A stretch of DNA of 64,000 nucleotides from the NCBI RefSeq assembly GCF_014109765.1, contig NZ_CP059139.1, positions 1,736,001 to 1,800,000 of the forward strand, read 5' to 3'. Every line of letters starts with the position of its first letter. Position 1 is the stretch's first letter. The notes beneath the pieces were generated by a model, which was given only the letters and a program-made list of their open reading frames with translations, ran no database searches and was not told the origin of the DNA. The translations under genes and the position numbers were made by a program. Origin of the DNA: Pseudomonas berkeleyensis (GTDB lineage: Bacteria > Pseudomonadota > Gammaproteobacteria > Pseudomonadales > Pseudomonadaceae). This document shows, piece by piece, positions 51,288 to 59,614 of the stretch.

Positions 51288-51575
51288 TGTTTGGCAGGAT
51301 AAATGACTCGCTGCCGTTTGGCCAGTATTGCACTCGATGGCCTCTAGTTTTCAGCGTGTAAGGCCTGGGACGATGGTGGCAGTTTCTTCTGCTCTCGAAC
51401 ACCATCGCCTCGCTTGAAAATACGATTCATGTACATGTCTTGTATATGGTTGAGCCGCTGCCGTACTTATTTCAGCAGTTTTCGGTGCGGCGCTTGTGCT
51501 GTTCGCCAGCGCAGCCCTATAGTCCTTGTAAGCGCCCTGCGAAAACCTCTGTATTGCCTATGGCTTGAGGTCTCC
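51288..51575. other. AT-richer leader region of the CHASE3-GGDEF gene
   Basis: A gap of 288 bases between the yebG operator and the diguanylate cyclase start. It is visibly more AT-rich than its surroundings around 51415-51455, where a promoter for the cyclase may lie. No gene, repeat or terminator is evident. Confidence 0.4.
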
Positions 51576-52751
51576 ATGTTTAAAACGATTGGTCGTGTCG
51601 AGCGTAAGCTGGTGGCACTGGTGGCGCTTTTCTACCTGAGTTTGATGTTGTTGATCGGGGCTATCTGGGGAAGTCAGGTCAGTCTCTCGAGTGGGCAGTC
51701 TGTACAGGATTTGTATCGATCTCTCTATCGCCTGTCGACGTTGCTCTCCACTTTGCAAGATGCCGAGATTGGTCAGCGTGGCTATTTGTTGACTGGCAAT
51801 CAGCAGTACCTGGTGCCTTACGAACAGGCCATCGGTCGATTGGACGAGCAGCTGCACGAGATGCTGGAAAATCCGACTCTGCAGGTCTATGCGGTCGATC
51901 TGAAAGTCATCGCACAGCTCAGCGAGCTCAAGCGTGACGAGCTGGCGCAGACCATCATCCTGCGTAGGGAGCAAGGCCAGGTCGAGGCGTTGCGTGTTCT
52001 GGCTGCCAATGACGGCAAGTTGTACATGGATGAGATGCGTCAGCGCATCGGTAATGTCGAGCGTGGCGTGGCTCTCTCGCTTCGAGAGCAGAAAGCCGAT
52101 CTCGAGTGGCGCTCGGGGCTGGCACTCTGGGGGGGCGGTGGTGGGGCACTGTTGATGGTGGCGCTGCTGACCTTACTGTTCAGCGATCTACGTCGCGACC
52201 TGCGTGAGCGTGCCGAATTGCTCGAGCGATTGTCTTTCGAATCGCAGCACGACAGCCTGACTCATCTGCCCAATCGCCGTGCATTCAACGAGGCACTGGA
52301 TCAGGCGCTGGCTTTGGCCCGGCGCGGCGAGCGTCACGTAGCCCTGTTGTACCTCGATCTGGATGGCTTCAAGCCGATCAATGACCAGCTCGGCCATGCC
52401 GCAGGCGATGCGACGCTCAAAGCGGTTGTCGCGCGTTGGCGAGACGTGATTCGTGAGGGCGAGGTGTTGGCGCGTCTCGGGGGCGATGAGTTCGCCGTGA
52501 TCGCGGCTGGTGATGCCGCGGCAGTCGAGCGCCTGGCGCAGCGTCTGATCGACGCACTGGATGGCCCGCTGCTGGAGCAACATGCAGTCATGCGTGTCGG
52601 GGTGAGTGTCGGTCTGGCGCGCTATGCCGAACACGGCGAGGATCGTCGTCGCCTGATTGCGGCTGCCGATACGGCCATGTATCGCGCTAAGGAGGCCGGT
52701 AAACATTGCTATGCCTGGCCTGAGGCGACAGGCCGTGGTGTAGGTGGCTAG
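51576..52751 (+). CDS. CHASE3-type sensor diguanylate cyclase
   Basis: A 391-residue inner-membrane protein: membrane helix (about 13-31), a periplasmic CHASE3-like helical domain (about 38-170; LYRLSTLLSTLQDAEIGQRGYLLTGNQQYLVPYE is characteristic), a second helix (about 182-200) and a GGDEF domain. The active motif is an intact GGDEF (RLGGDEFAVIAAG). At the I-site position the RxxD motif is REGE, so product inhibition may be weakened. ATG at 51576 follows GAGG. The signal sensed by CHASE3 domains is generally unknown. Confidence 0.88.
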   Translation: MFKTIGRVERKLVALVALFYLSLMLLIGAIWGSQVSLSSGQSVQDLYRSLYRLSTLLSTLQDAEIGQRGYLLTGNQQYLVPYEQAIGRLDEQLHEMLENPTLQVYAVDLKVIAQLSELKRDELAQTIILRREQGQVEALRVLAANDGKLYMDEMRQRIGNVERGVALSLREQKADLEWRSGLALWGGGGGALLMVALLTLLFSDLRRDLRERAELLERLSFESQHDSLTHLPNRRAFNEALDQALALARRGERHVALLYLDLDGFKPINDQLGHAAGDATLKAVVARWRDVIREGEVLARLGGDEFAVIAAGDAAAVERLAQRLIDALDGPLLEQHAVMRVGVSVGLARYAEHGEDRRRLIAAADTAMYRAKEAGKHCYAWPEATGRGVGG

Positions 52752-52912
52752 ATAACCCAGGTCGCTCTCGACACTGTCTTCCTGTCGCCTGTGTCTTTTC
52801 GTCACATCCCCGCATCATCCTGAGGCTGGTCTTTTTCCTGCATGATCTTCGCTGGCGAACGCCTATCCTGGGCGTTCGAGCCGTCATGCTGGTTTCGGGA
52901 GAGAAGTACGCA

Positions 52913-53407
52913 ATGAATTGGGTGGAGCGCCTGCGCACGAGCATGCATGGTCTGGCCGAGTCCCTGGGCAATCTGCTGATGGAGGCTTTCCATTATCTGG
53001 CCTTGTTTGCCATCGGTGCGATCACGGCCTGGGCAGGGGTGATGGCCTTTCTCGGCATGCTGGAAAAGGGACATATCACGGTCGATGACATCCTGCTGCT
53101 GTTCATCTACCTGGAGTTGGCGGCGATGGTGGGGATCTATTTCAAGACCAACCACATGCCGATCCGCTTCATGATCTACGTGGCGATCACCGCGCTGACT
53201 CGTTTGCTGATTTCCGATATTTCCCACACGCACAAGCCGAGCTGGGGCGTGGTGATGGTGTCGGGGGCGATCCTCTTGCTGGCCCTCGCGATTCTGGTGG
53301 TGCGCTATGCATCGTCGCGGTTCCCGGCCGTGGCTGGGCCCAACCCGCGTGGCAAGGCGCGCAATCGCGAGGATGCCGAGTCCGAGCGCGACGATACGTC
53401 TGACTGA
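52913..53407 (+). CDS. PsiE-family (phosphate-starvation-inducible) membrane protein
   Basis: A 164-residue protein with four membrane helices (about 28-50, 62-80, 90-108, 118-138). The core LLLFIYLELAAMVGIYFKTNHMPIRFMIYVAITALTRLLI is the PsiE signature. E. coli PsiE is induced by phosphate starvation, but its role is unknown, and no PhoB box is evident here. ATG at 52913 has GGGAGAG upstream. A charged tail (RGKARNREDAESERDD) ends the protein. Confidence 0.85.
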   Translation: MNWVERLRTSMHGLAESLGNLLMEAFHYLALFAIGAITAWAGVMAFLGMLEKGHITVDDILLLFIYLELAAMVGIYFKTNHMPIRFMIYVAITALTRLLISDISHTHKPSWGVVMVSGAILLLALAILVVRYASSRFPAVAGPNPRGKARNREDAESERDDTSD

Positions 53408-53671
53408 ACGCTCTGGTGTTGCCAGGAGCCTGGTACGCATGGACAGCGGATGGGGAGCGCCCTTTATTGCAAGTCGATCTGGCGGATGGCCTTGTGACTG
53501 AAAAATGCGCCCCAGGTGCTGTCCGAACCAGGCGAGTGAATCGTTATCCGCTCACCTAGTAGCCCGCTGCCAACAAGGCGACTCTTACTCTCAAGCGAAC
53601 CTGTCCTGCTGCTGTTATCCAGATTCCCCAGTTGAGCGTACGGCGCATCTCAGGCACATGGTTGGGGTTAC
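53408..53671. other. Convergent gap without a recognised gene
   Basis: A gap of 264 bases between the PsiE-type gene and a minus-strand hypothetical gene. A 76-codon open frame on the plus strand is rich in Cys, Arg and Ser and looks non-coding. No terminator or repeat could be identified. Confidence 0.4.
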
Positions 53672-54001
53672 TCAGGCCGGTGCCAGGCGGCGGCGTTCGG
53701 CGCGGATTTCCGGTAGGTCGTTGCGGCGCAGATAAACCCGCAGAGGCTCGCTGAGATTGACTCGGTCGTCGATGCGTTGTTCCTGCAGCCAGGCCAGGCG
53801 CTGGCGATCCAGGCGCATCAGCTCGCCTTCGTCGGCGTGCCAGACATACTCGCAGGTGGGGGTGATGGTCTCGGCCGGTACGTCGAGGCCGAAACTGTCC
53901 TCGGAGAAACGCAGCAGGTAGTGGCCGGTCTTGGCGTTGTAGCCGACGAAACCCTGCAACTGGTCGGCGGCCTGGCAGATCTGGGCGGATGTGATACTCA
54001 T
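53672..54001 (-). CDS. Conserved hypothetical protein
   Basis: A 109-residue soluble protein. It begins MSITSAQICQAADQLQGFVGYNAKTGHYLLRFSEDSFGLDVPAET and has a basic C-terminal half (RRNDLPEIRAERRRL). Composition and codon use are normal for this genome, and GAGG-like pairing (GAATCGAGGTTTGCC) precedes the ATG, so it is likely real. I do not recognise a family or predict a function. Confidence 0.65.
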   Translation of the reverse strand: MSITSAQICQAADQLQGFVGYNAKTGHYLLRFSEDSFGLDVPAETITPTCEYVWHADEGELMRLDRQRLAWLQEQRIDDRVNLSEPLRVYLRRNDLPEIRAERRRLAPA

Positions 54002-54100
54002 GGCAAACCTCGATTCCGATGGGGTTTGCAGGCAAGGCGAATGGTTCTGTTTATCGGCGCAGCCTAACCGCTGGTGCTGTCGCCTGCGTTGTCATGGATC

Positions 54101-54124
54101 AAAAAATCGCCGTGAGCGATTTTT
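54101..54124. terminator. AT-flanked hairpin, probable bidirectional terminator
   Basis: AAAAATCGC (54102-54110) pairs with GCGATTTTT (54116-54124) around CGTGA, with A/T tracts on both sides. It would end the minus-strand Nudix transcript. A diverged copy of the surrounding 45 bases occurs at 54179-54223. Confidence 0.65.
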
Positions 54125-54222
54125 GACGTTGGCTCCGCCGACGGCCCGCAAGGGTGGCCGCCAAGGATGGCGGGCCACAAAAAAACGCCGGGAGCAGTTT
54201 TTGACATTGCTGCGCGATGGCC

Positions 54223-54642
54223 CTATGAGGTCGCCGCCAGGGATTGAAGCCGTGCCAGAGCCGGCAACACCTGTTCGCGCAGTAGCGGCGCCAGGTCATC
54301 GGGGAGGGGCTGAGTGGTGTCGAGCCAGCGCAGCTCTTCCAGTTCGGCCGCGGGCTGAACGGCATGGGGCAGGGCGGCGCGAAAGATGTCCGCCTGCAGC
54401 CAGGTGTCGGCCTCGTTGGCGGCGGGGGCCTGGAACTGGCCGACAGCTTGCAGCGCGTCAGCCTCCAGTCTCAGTTCAAGCTCTTCGAACAGCTCACGTT
54501 CGAGCGCGCTCAGCGCATCTTCACCCGCCTCGCGCTTGCCGCCAGGGAGCATGAAGAAACGGGTATTGCGCTTGCGCACCAGCAACAGGCGGCCCTGTTC
54601 GTCGAACAGGCAGGCGGCGGCGATATGCAGAGTGGTTTTCAT
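54223..54642 (-). CDS. NUDIX hydrolase
   Basis: A 139-residue Nudix pyrophosphohydrolase. The Nudix box G-x5-E-x7-REU-x-EE is present as GGKREAGEDALSALERELFEEL at about residues 34-55 (G, E, RE, EE as expected). MutT-like length suggests action on an oxidised or non-canonical nucleotide, but the substrate is not determinable. It follows the YebC-type gene on the same strand, with a REP-like hairpin between. The ATG at 54642 gives MKTTLHIAAACLFDEQGRLLLVRKRN. Confidence 0.9.
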   Translation of the reverse strand: MKTTLHIAAACLFDEQGRLLLVRKRNTRFFMLPGGKREAGEDALSALERELFEELELRLEADALQAVGQFQAPAANEADTWLQADIFRAALPHAVQPAAELEELRWLDTTQPLPDDLAPLLREQVLPALARLQSLAATS

Positions 54643-54655
54643 AAGGGAAACGCTG

Positions 54656-54678
54656 GGCGCCCGCTCAGGGCGCCCTAC
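54656..54678. repeat. GGGCGCC hairpin (REP-like half-element)
   Basis: GGGCGCCCGCTCAGGGCGCCCTACG between the YebC-type gene stop and the Nudix start. The GGGCGCC/GGCGCCC stem and the terminal CCCTACG relate it to the REP-like family of this window. Confidence 0.55.
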
Positions 54679-54683
54679 GATCA

Positions 54684-55385
54684 TCAGCCGGCCAGGCCGA
54701 CGTAGACGTTCTGCACATCATCGTGGCCATCGATGGCCTCGAGGAAGGCTTCGACTTCTTCCATCTGCTCTGGCGTCAGGTTGGTCACCGGGTTCTTCGG
54801 GCGGTAGCCGAGCTTGGCCGAGTTGACGGTGAAACCCTGCTCCGGCAGCGCCTTGCACACCGCATCGAGGTCGGTCGGCTCGGTGATGAACAGGGTCGCG
54901 CCCTCGTCATCGGGTACGAAATCCTGTGCGCCGGCTTCGATGGCCGCCAGCTCCGGGTCAGCGCCATCATCGCTGCTGGCTTCGATCAGGCCTACGTGGT
55001 CGAAGTCCCAGCTGACCGAGCCGGAGGCACCGAGTTGGCCCTTGCGGAACAGTACGCGAATCTCGGCGACGGTACGGTTGACGTTGTCGGTCAGGCACTC
55101 GACGATCAGCGGCACCTGGTGCGGGGCGAAGCCTTCGTACTGGGTGCGTTCGTAGTTGATCACTTCACCGGACAGACCAGCGCCTTTCTTGATGGCGCGC
55201 TCCAGGGTGTCCTTGGGCATCGAGGCTTTCTTGGCCTGATGCACGGCCAGGCGCAGCTTGGGGTTCATGTCCGGGTCGGCGCCGTTACGCGCAGCGAGCA
55301 TGATTTCCTTCACCAGCTTGCCGAAGATCTTGCCTCGGGCGTTAGCGGCGGCTTCTTTGGGTTTGGCTTTCCATTGGGCGCCCAT
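54684..55385 (-). CDS. YebC/PmpR-family protein (YeeN-like paralog)
   Basis: A 233-residue YebC-family protein. The N-terminus [35 protein letters not shown] differs from the MAGHSKWANIKHRK start of the canonical YebC/PmpR, so this is the second, YeeN-like group. [18 protein letters not shown] and [23 protein letters not shown] are family signatures. YebC proteins were long called transcription regulators and more recently tied to ribosome function at proline stretches. The ATG at 55385 is chosen; upstream in-frame residues are not conserved. Confidence 0.87.
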   Translation of the reverse strand: MGAQWKAKPKEAAANARGKIFGKLVKEIMLAARNGADPDMNPKLRLAVHQAKKASMPKDTLERAIKKGAGLSGEVINYERTQYEGFAPHQVPLIVECLTDNVNRTVAEIRVLFRKGQLGASGSVSWDFDHVGLIEASSDDGADPELAAIEAGAQDFVPDDEGATLFITEPTDLDAVCKALPEQGFTVNSAKLGYRPKNPVTNLTPEQMEEVEAFLEAIDGHDDVQNVYVGLAG

Positions 55386-55549
55386 CTGGGGTCTCCTGGC
55401 CGATAGGTGAGACGGCGTCAACGCGGGTCATGGCGTGACGATCGATAGGCTGCGGATTCTAGTGCCTTGCGCGGCCGACGGCACCTGCAATTTCGGCCGA
55501 CGGTGATACAGAACCCGGCGCAGTGGGCCCGCGCCGGATGAGGGGACGG

Positions 55550-55681
55550 TCAGGCGTGGGTCGAGTGGCTACCCAGCAAGGTCTGACCCTGTTTCTTCGT
55601 GCGCTTGGCTTCGCGTTTTTCGTGCGCGGTTTTCTGCGGCTTCTTCTTGCTTTCCTTGTGTGAATCCTGGCTCTTGCTCAT
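55550..55681 (-). CDS. Small, lysine-rich protein, 43 residues
   Basis: A short gene beginning MSKSQDSHKESKKKPQKT and ending GQTLLGSHSTHA, with a Lys/Arg-rich, strongly basic composition throughout. GGAG lies about 9 bases before the ATG at 55681. Related small basic proteins occur in Pseudomonas as far as I recall, but no function is established; RNA or ribosome binding is a plausible guess from charge alone. It stands alone between the YebC-type gene and the oxidoreductase gene. Confidence 0.6.
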   Translation of the reverse strand: MSKSQDSHKESKKKPQKTAHEKREAKRTKKQGQTLLGSHSTHA

Positions 55682-55883
55682 GGTGGTGACTCCGGGAAAT
55701 GGATCATTGACTGGACATATACGTACTGGTCACTACCACCTCCTCGCCCTCTGGGCCGTCTGCAAAGCGCATTCACTGTATGAAGCATAGTCACTGGCAC
55801 GTAACAGGTTGTAGCGAATCATCGTCCGACCTTTGTACCGGCTTACCTATGCTTGCCTTTTTGCTGCGAGTCGGGAGGTCATC

Positions 55884-56594
55884 ATGTTTCGTCTATTTCA
55901 TCGCCTGAGTATCGTCCTGTTATCTGCAGGGTTGATGCTGGGCGGCGGTTCGGCTCTGGCTCAGGAGAATGCGCTGCGCATCGGCATCATCGGTACCGGC
56001 AATATCGGCAGCCCGCTGGCGCGGTTGTGGGTGGAGGCCGGGCATGAGGTGATGATGTCTTCGCGTCACCCTGAGCGTTTGCAGGCGTTGGCCGATGAGT
56101 TGGGCGAGCGTGCGACTGTGGGCACGCCTCGCGAAGCCGCGGCCTTCGGTGACGTGATTCTGCTGGCGGTGCCCTACGGCGCCACGCCGCAGGTAGGGCG
56201 CGATTACGCGTCGGAGCTGGCGGGCAAGGTCGTGCTGGACGCCGGCAATCCGCGCCCTGGACGCGATGGGCCGATGGCCGAGGAGGCTGTGGCGATGGGC
56301 GCCGGCTTGGCCTCGCAGAAATTCCTGCCGGGCGTACGCCTGGTGCGTGCCTTCAACGCCATCGCCGCCTACAACCTGCGCAGCCAGGCACATCGCGACG
56401 GCGAAAAGCTCGCCATCCCCCTGGCGGCCGATGATCAGGCCGCGCTCGAGGTAGCCGCACGCCTGGTGACGGACGCCGGTTTCGATCCGGTGGTGGTCGG
56501 GCCGCTGGCCAGCGCCAAGTCCTTCGATTTCAACAGCGGGGTCTCGGCGCGCATGCCGACGGCCAGGGAGTTGCGCGAACTGCTGAACCTCTGA
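55884..56594 (+). CDS. NADPH-dependent F420 reductase-like protein with signal peptide
   Basis: A 236-residue Rossmann-fold protein (NADP oxidoreductase, coenzyme F420-dependent family). The nucleotide motif is IGIIGTGNIGSPLARLW, followed by SSRHPERLQALADEL and VILLAVPYGATPQV. Unusually, the first 27 residues (MFRLFHRLSIVLLSAGLMLGGGSALAQ) form a signal peptide or anchor, so the domain should be periplasmic or membrane-bound, away from the pool of NADP. GGGAGG precedes the ATG, supporting this start. No F420 genes are nearby; real cofactor and substrate are unknown. Confidence 0.8.
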   Translation: MFRLFHRLSIVLLSAGLMLGGGSALAQENALRIGIIGTGNIGSPLARLWVEAGHEVMMSSRHPERLQALADELGERATVGTPREAAAFGDVILLAVPYGATPQVGRDYASELAGKVVLDAGNPRPGRDGPMAEEAVAMGAGLASQKFLPGVRLVRAFNAIAAYNLRSQAHRDGEKLAIPLAADDQAALEVAARLVTDAGFDPVVVGPLASAKSFDFNSGVSARMPTARELRELLNL

Positions 56595-56663
56595 TGGCGC
56601 TTGCCTGGCTGATCCGAGCGACGCAACATGGCGGCCCTGCGCATTCGCCAAAAGGAGTTGCCC

Positions 56664-57707
56664 ATGTCGCGTTGGACGCTGATCGCCGGGTTGATGCTGG
56701 CCACGGGGATGACCCAGGCGGCGCCCGAGCAGGTGCCGCTGTACCGGGAAATCAAGGATTGGGTGGTCGCCTGTGACAACCTGCGCGGTTGTCAGGCGCT
56801 GAGCGCTCCCGAAAGTTTCAATTACAACCCGCTGGGCCTTCACCTGCAGCGTGATGCTGGCGCGCAGGCGCCTCTGAGGCTCTACCTGCGTGATACCGAG
56901 CAGCGTGAGTTTTCCCCCTTGCTGCTCGATGGCAAACCCTTGGCGAATGCCGCTGCGCTGCAGCAGGTGAATCGTGACGGCGAAGCATTGCTGATGGCCG
57001 AGGGCGCCGGCGCTCAGGCGTTACTGACCGAGTTGCGCAATGGTGGGCAATTGCGCATGGACGTGAAGGGCGAGGACGAAGCGCAGGTGTCGCTCAGCGG
57101 GCTTTCCGCCGCGTTGCTGTTGATGGATGCCGTACAGGGCCGTGTGGAGACTCGCAGCGCCTTGTATCGCCCAGGTACCCGTGCTGACAGCGAGGTACCG
57201 GATGCGCCGCAGGCGCCGCGTCTACGTGCCTACCCCGGTGCCACGCCGCTTGGCGAAGACGAAAGCCGAGCCATCGCCGAGGCGGTGATGGCGCAGACGC
57301 GCAGCCAGTGGATCGAGGAGGACATGGGCAGCGAGCCCGAAGCCGAGGCCTTCGCGCTCAGCGACCACGAAGCGCTGGTCATCATTCGCACCTGGTGCGC
57401 GGCTTACAACTGCGATTTCGCCGTCTTTCGCGTCAACCGCCAGCCACCTTACGCGGAGCAGGATCTTCAGCTCGATCCAATACCGCTGGAGCATGGCGGA
57501 GACCTTTCTGGCTGGGTCAGCTTCGAGCCGAGGACCGGTGAGCTGGCCTATCTGTACAAGGGGCGGGGGATTGCCGATTGCGGTGAGGCGGGTAGTTGGC
57601 GTTTCGATGGCACGCGTTTTCAACTGGCCTCGTTCAGCTTCATGGGCCGGTGTGCGGGAGGCAACCCCGGCGATTGGCCTGAACTGTGGCGCACAGCCGA
57701 ACCTTGA
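56664..57707 (+). CDS. DUF1176 family secreted protein
   Basis: A 347-residue exported protein: signal peptide (SRWTLIAGLMLATGMTQA), then DUF1176 features such as YREIKDWVVACDNLRGCQAL at the start and a C-terminal pattern with WCAAYNCDF and GRGIADCGEAGSWRFDGTRFQLASF, containing several cysteines likely to form disulphides. The family is periplasmic and of unknown role. The ATG at 56664 follows AAAGGAG. It is 69 bases downstream of the oxidoreductase gene and may be cotranscribed. A REP-like half-element follows the stop. Confidence 0.85.
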   Translation: MSRWTLIAGLMLATGMTQAAPEQVPLYREIKDWVVACDNLRGCQALSAPESFNYNPLGLHLQRDAGAQAPLRLYLRDTEQREFSPLLLDGKPLANAAALQQVNRDGEALLMAEGAGAQALLTELRNGGQLRMDVKGEDEAQVSLSGLSAALLLMDAVQGRVETRSALYRPGTRADSEVPDAPQAPRLRAYPGATPLGEDESRAIAEAVMAQTRSQWIEEDMGSEPEAEAFALSDHEALVIIRTWCAAYNCDFAVFRVNRQPPYAEQDLQLDPIPLEHGGDLSGWVSFEPRTGELAYLYKGRGIADCGEAGSWRFDGTRFQLASFSFMGRCAGGNPGDWPELWRTAEP

Positions 57708-57715
57708 TCGAGAGC

Positions 57716-57736
57716 GGTGCGCGCGGCGCACCCTAC
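57716..57736. repeat. REP-like half-element
   Basis: GGTGCGCGCGGCGCACCCTAC, identical to the right arm of the element at 10325-10345, in the gap between the convergent DUF1176 and TauE/SafE genes. Confidence 0.75.
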
Positions 57737-57740
57737 TGGT

Positions 57741-58475
57741 TTAGAGGTACCGCCAGATCAGTTGTATGCCGGCCAGCAGAATGCCCAGCCGCGCGATGCG
57801 GTAGAACCACAGGTGGTTGACCCGTGATTGCAGCCACAGGCCGCTCCATACGCCCAGCGGCACGATGGGCGCGAGCATCAGGCTCAGCAGCAGGTTTTCC
57901 TGGGTGAACTGGCCCAGCGCGGCATAGGGGAACAGCTTCGCCGCGTTGGTCAGCAGGAAGAACAGGTTGATGGTGGCAACGAAACGCACCTTCTCCAACT
58001 GCTGCGGCAACAGGTGCATCATCACCGGCGGGCCACCGGCATGGGCGACGAAACTGGTGAAGCCGGCCAGGCTCGACAGCAGCGTGCCGCGGCCTTTGTG
58101 CAGCGGGCGCGGCGGCTGGTTGCCGAGCACCAGGCCGAGCCCGACGAAGAGGATGGCGATGGTGCCGATCAGCAGGCCGATGGCACGCTCGTCGAAGAAA
58201 CCGAAGGTCAGCGAACCGATGACGATGCCGATCACGGCGCCCGGCAGCATGACCTTGAGGTTGGCCGTGTCCCACTTGCCCCAATAGGCCTTCAGCCCCA
58301 CCACGTCAGCCAGGCAGAGAATCGGCAGCATGACCGCCACCGCCTGTTTCGGTGAGGTCGCCAGTGCCAGCAGGGGTACGGCGATACCGCCCAATGCCCC
58401 GCCGAAGCCACCTTTGGACAACCCGGTGAGAAAGATCGCCGGCAGGGCGAAGAGCAGAAAGTCATGCAGGGTCAT
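57741..58475 (-). CDS. TauE/SafE (TSUP) family permease
   Basis: A 244-residue inner-membrane protein with seven to eight helices. Family features are GLSKGGFGGALGGIAVPLLALATSPKQAVAVMLPILCLADVVGL at the N-terminus and SFVAHAGGPPVMMHLLPQQL in the second repeat. TSUP proteins export sulfite, sulfoacetate or other organosulfur compounds, or take up anions; specificity is not visible. It is divergent from the following EamA gene and converges on DUF1176. Confidence 0.88.
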   Translation of the reverse strand: MTLHDFLLFALPAIFLTGLSKGGFGGALGGIAVPLLALATSPKQAVAVMLPILCLADVVGLKAYWGKWDTANLKVMLPGAVIGIVIGSLTFGFFDERAIGLLIGTIAILFVGLGLVLGNQPPRPLHKGRGTLLSSLAGFTSFVAHAGGPPVMMHLLPQQLEKVRFVATINLFFLLTNAAKLFPYAALGQFTQENLLLSLMLAPIVPLGVWSGLWLQSRVNHLWFYRIARLGILLAGIQLIWRYL

Positions 58476-58652
58476 GGGGCGTTACGAGCGAGAGGGAGAG
58501 CGCAGAGTAGCAAAGGCCATGCGCTGACTGAACGCCTTGCAGGCGATCAGGGGCGATCAGCGCACTGTGCGGTGTTTTTCTTCTGGCACTGTGTCTGCCG
58601 CACCTTTGGCCATGCGGGTCTAATGAGTGCCCTTCGTTCGAGGACTGTTTCC

Positions 58653-59546
58653 ATGTCACCCAAGGATCTGCTGCTGGCGCTGCTGGTGATCGTCGTCTGG
58701 GGCGTGAATTTTGTGGTGATCAAGGTTGGCCTGCACGGCATGCCGCCGATGTTGATGGGCGCCCTGCGCTTCATGCTCGCTGCGTTTCCCGCGATTCTTT
58801 TCGTGCGCCGCCCTGAGGTGCCCTTGCGTTGGATGCTGGCATACGGCATGACCATTTCACTGGGGCAGTTCGCCTTCCTGTTCTATGCCATGTACGTCGG
58901 CATGCCGGCCGGCCTGGCGTCACTGGTGCTGCAATCGCAGGCTTTCTTCACCCTGTTTTTCGCTGCGCTGTTTCTCGGCGAGCGGTTACGTGGCAGCAAC
59001 CTGTTCGGTTTGCTGGTGGCGGCCAGTGGCCTGGTGCTGATCGGCTTGCAGGGCGGCCAGACGATGACCCTGGCCGGGTTTGCCCTGACCATCGCCGCCG
59101 CCTCGATGTGGGCGTTGGGCAATGTGGTCACGCGCAAGCTGGGCAAGGTCAATCTGGTCGGGCTGGTGGTCTGGGGCAGCCTGATTCCACCGCTGCCGTT
59201 CCTGGCATTGTCGCTGTGGCTGGAAGGGCCGGAACTGATCGGGCAGTCGCTGCGCACGCTTAACCTGAATTCGATGCTGGTGCTGGCTTACCTGGCGTTC
59301 GGGGCGACCCTTCTCGGTTATGGTCTGTGGAGCCGCCTGCTGTCGCGTTATCCAGCCAGCCAGGTGGCGCCGTTCTCGTTGCTGGTGCCGGTGGTGGGCA
59401 TCAGTTCGGCGGCGCTGCTGTTGGGCGAGCGCCTGGGGCAGTTGCAGATGATCGGTGCGGCGTTGGTGATGGCGGGGCTGTTGATCAACGTCTGGGGCGG
59501 GCGTTTGCTCGATAGCTGGCGCCGGCGCGAGCCGACGCTGCCTTAG
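58653..59546 (+). CDS. EamA-family (DMT) transporter
   Basis: A 297-residue transporter with ten helices in two EamA repeats; first repeat starts LLLALLVIVVWGVNFVVIKVGL, second starts TLAGFALTIAAASMWALGNVVTRKLG, typical of YdcZ/RhaT-like amino-acid or metabolite exporters such as EamA. GAGG precedes ATG 58653; the longer in-frame sequence upstream does not resemble a transporter. The stop codon TAG is embedded in the REP-like repeat that begins at 59543. Substrate unknown. Confidence 0.88.
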   Translation: MSPKDLLLALLVIVVWGVNFVVIKVGLHGMPPMLMGALRFMLAAFPAILFVRRPEVPLRWMLAYGMTISLGQFAFLFYAMYVGMPAGLASLVLQSQAFFTLFFAALFLGERLRGSNLFGLLVAASGLVLIGLQGGQTMTLAGFALTIAAASMWALGNVVTRKLGKVNLVGLVVWGSLIPPLPFLALSLWLEGPELIGQSLRTLNLNSMLVLAYLAFGATLLGYGLWSRLLSRYPASQVAPFSLLVPVVGISSAALLLGERLGQLQMIGAALVMAGLLINVWGGRLLDSWRRREPTLP

Positions 59547-59604
59547 GGCGCGTGTTGGGCGCAGCGCTTTCTGAAACAGAGCTGGTGCGCATGGCGCCCC
59601 CTAC
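59543..59604. repeat. Paired REP-like element, degenerate
   Basis: TTAGGGCGCGTGTTGGGCGC from 59543 faces GGTGCGCATGGCGCCCCCTAC ending at 59604. The TAG of the first arm is the stop codon of the transporter gene. Confidence 0.7.
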
Positions 59605-59614
59605 AAGCACTGGC

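Noticed and set aside
53505..53735. 76-codon plus-strand frame after the PsiE-type gene
   Set aside because: Cys/Ser/Arg-rich, no ribosome-binding site, overlaps the opposing hypothetical gene; probably non-coding.
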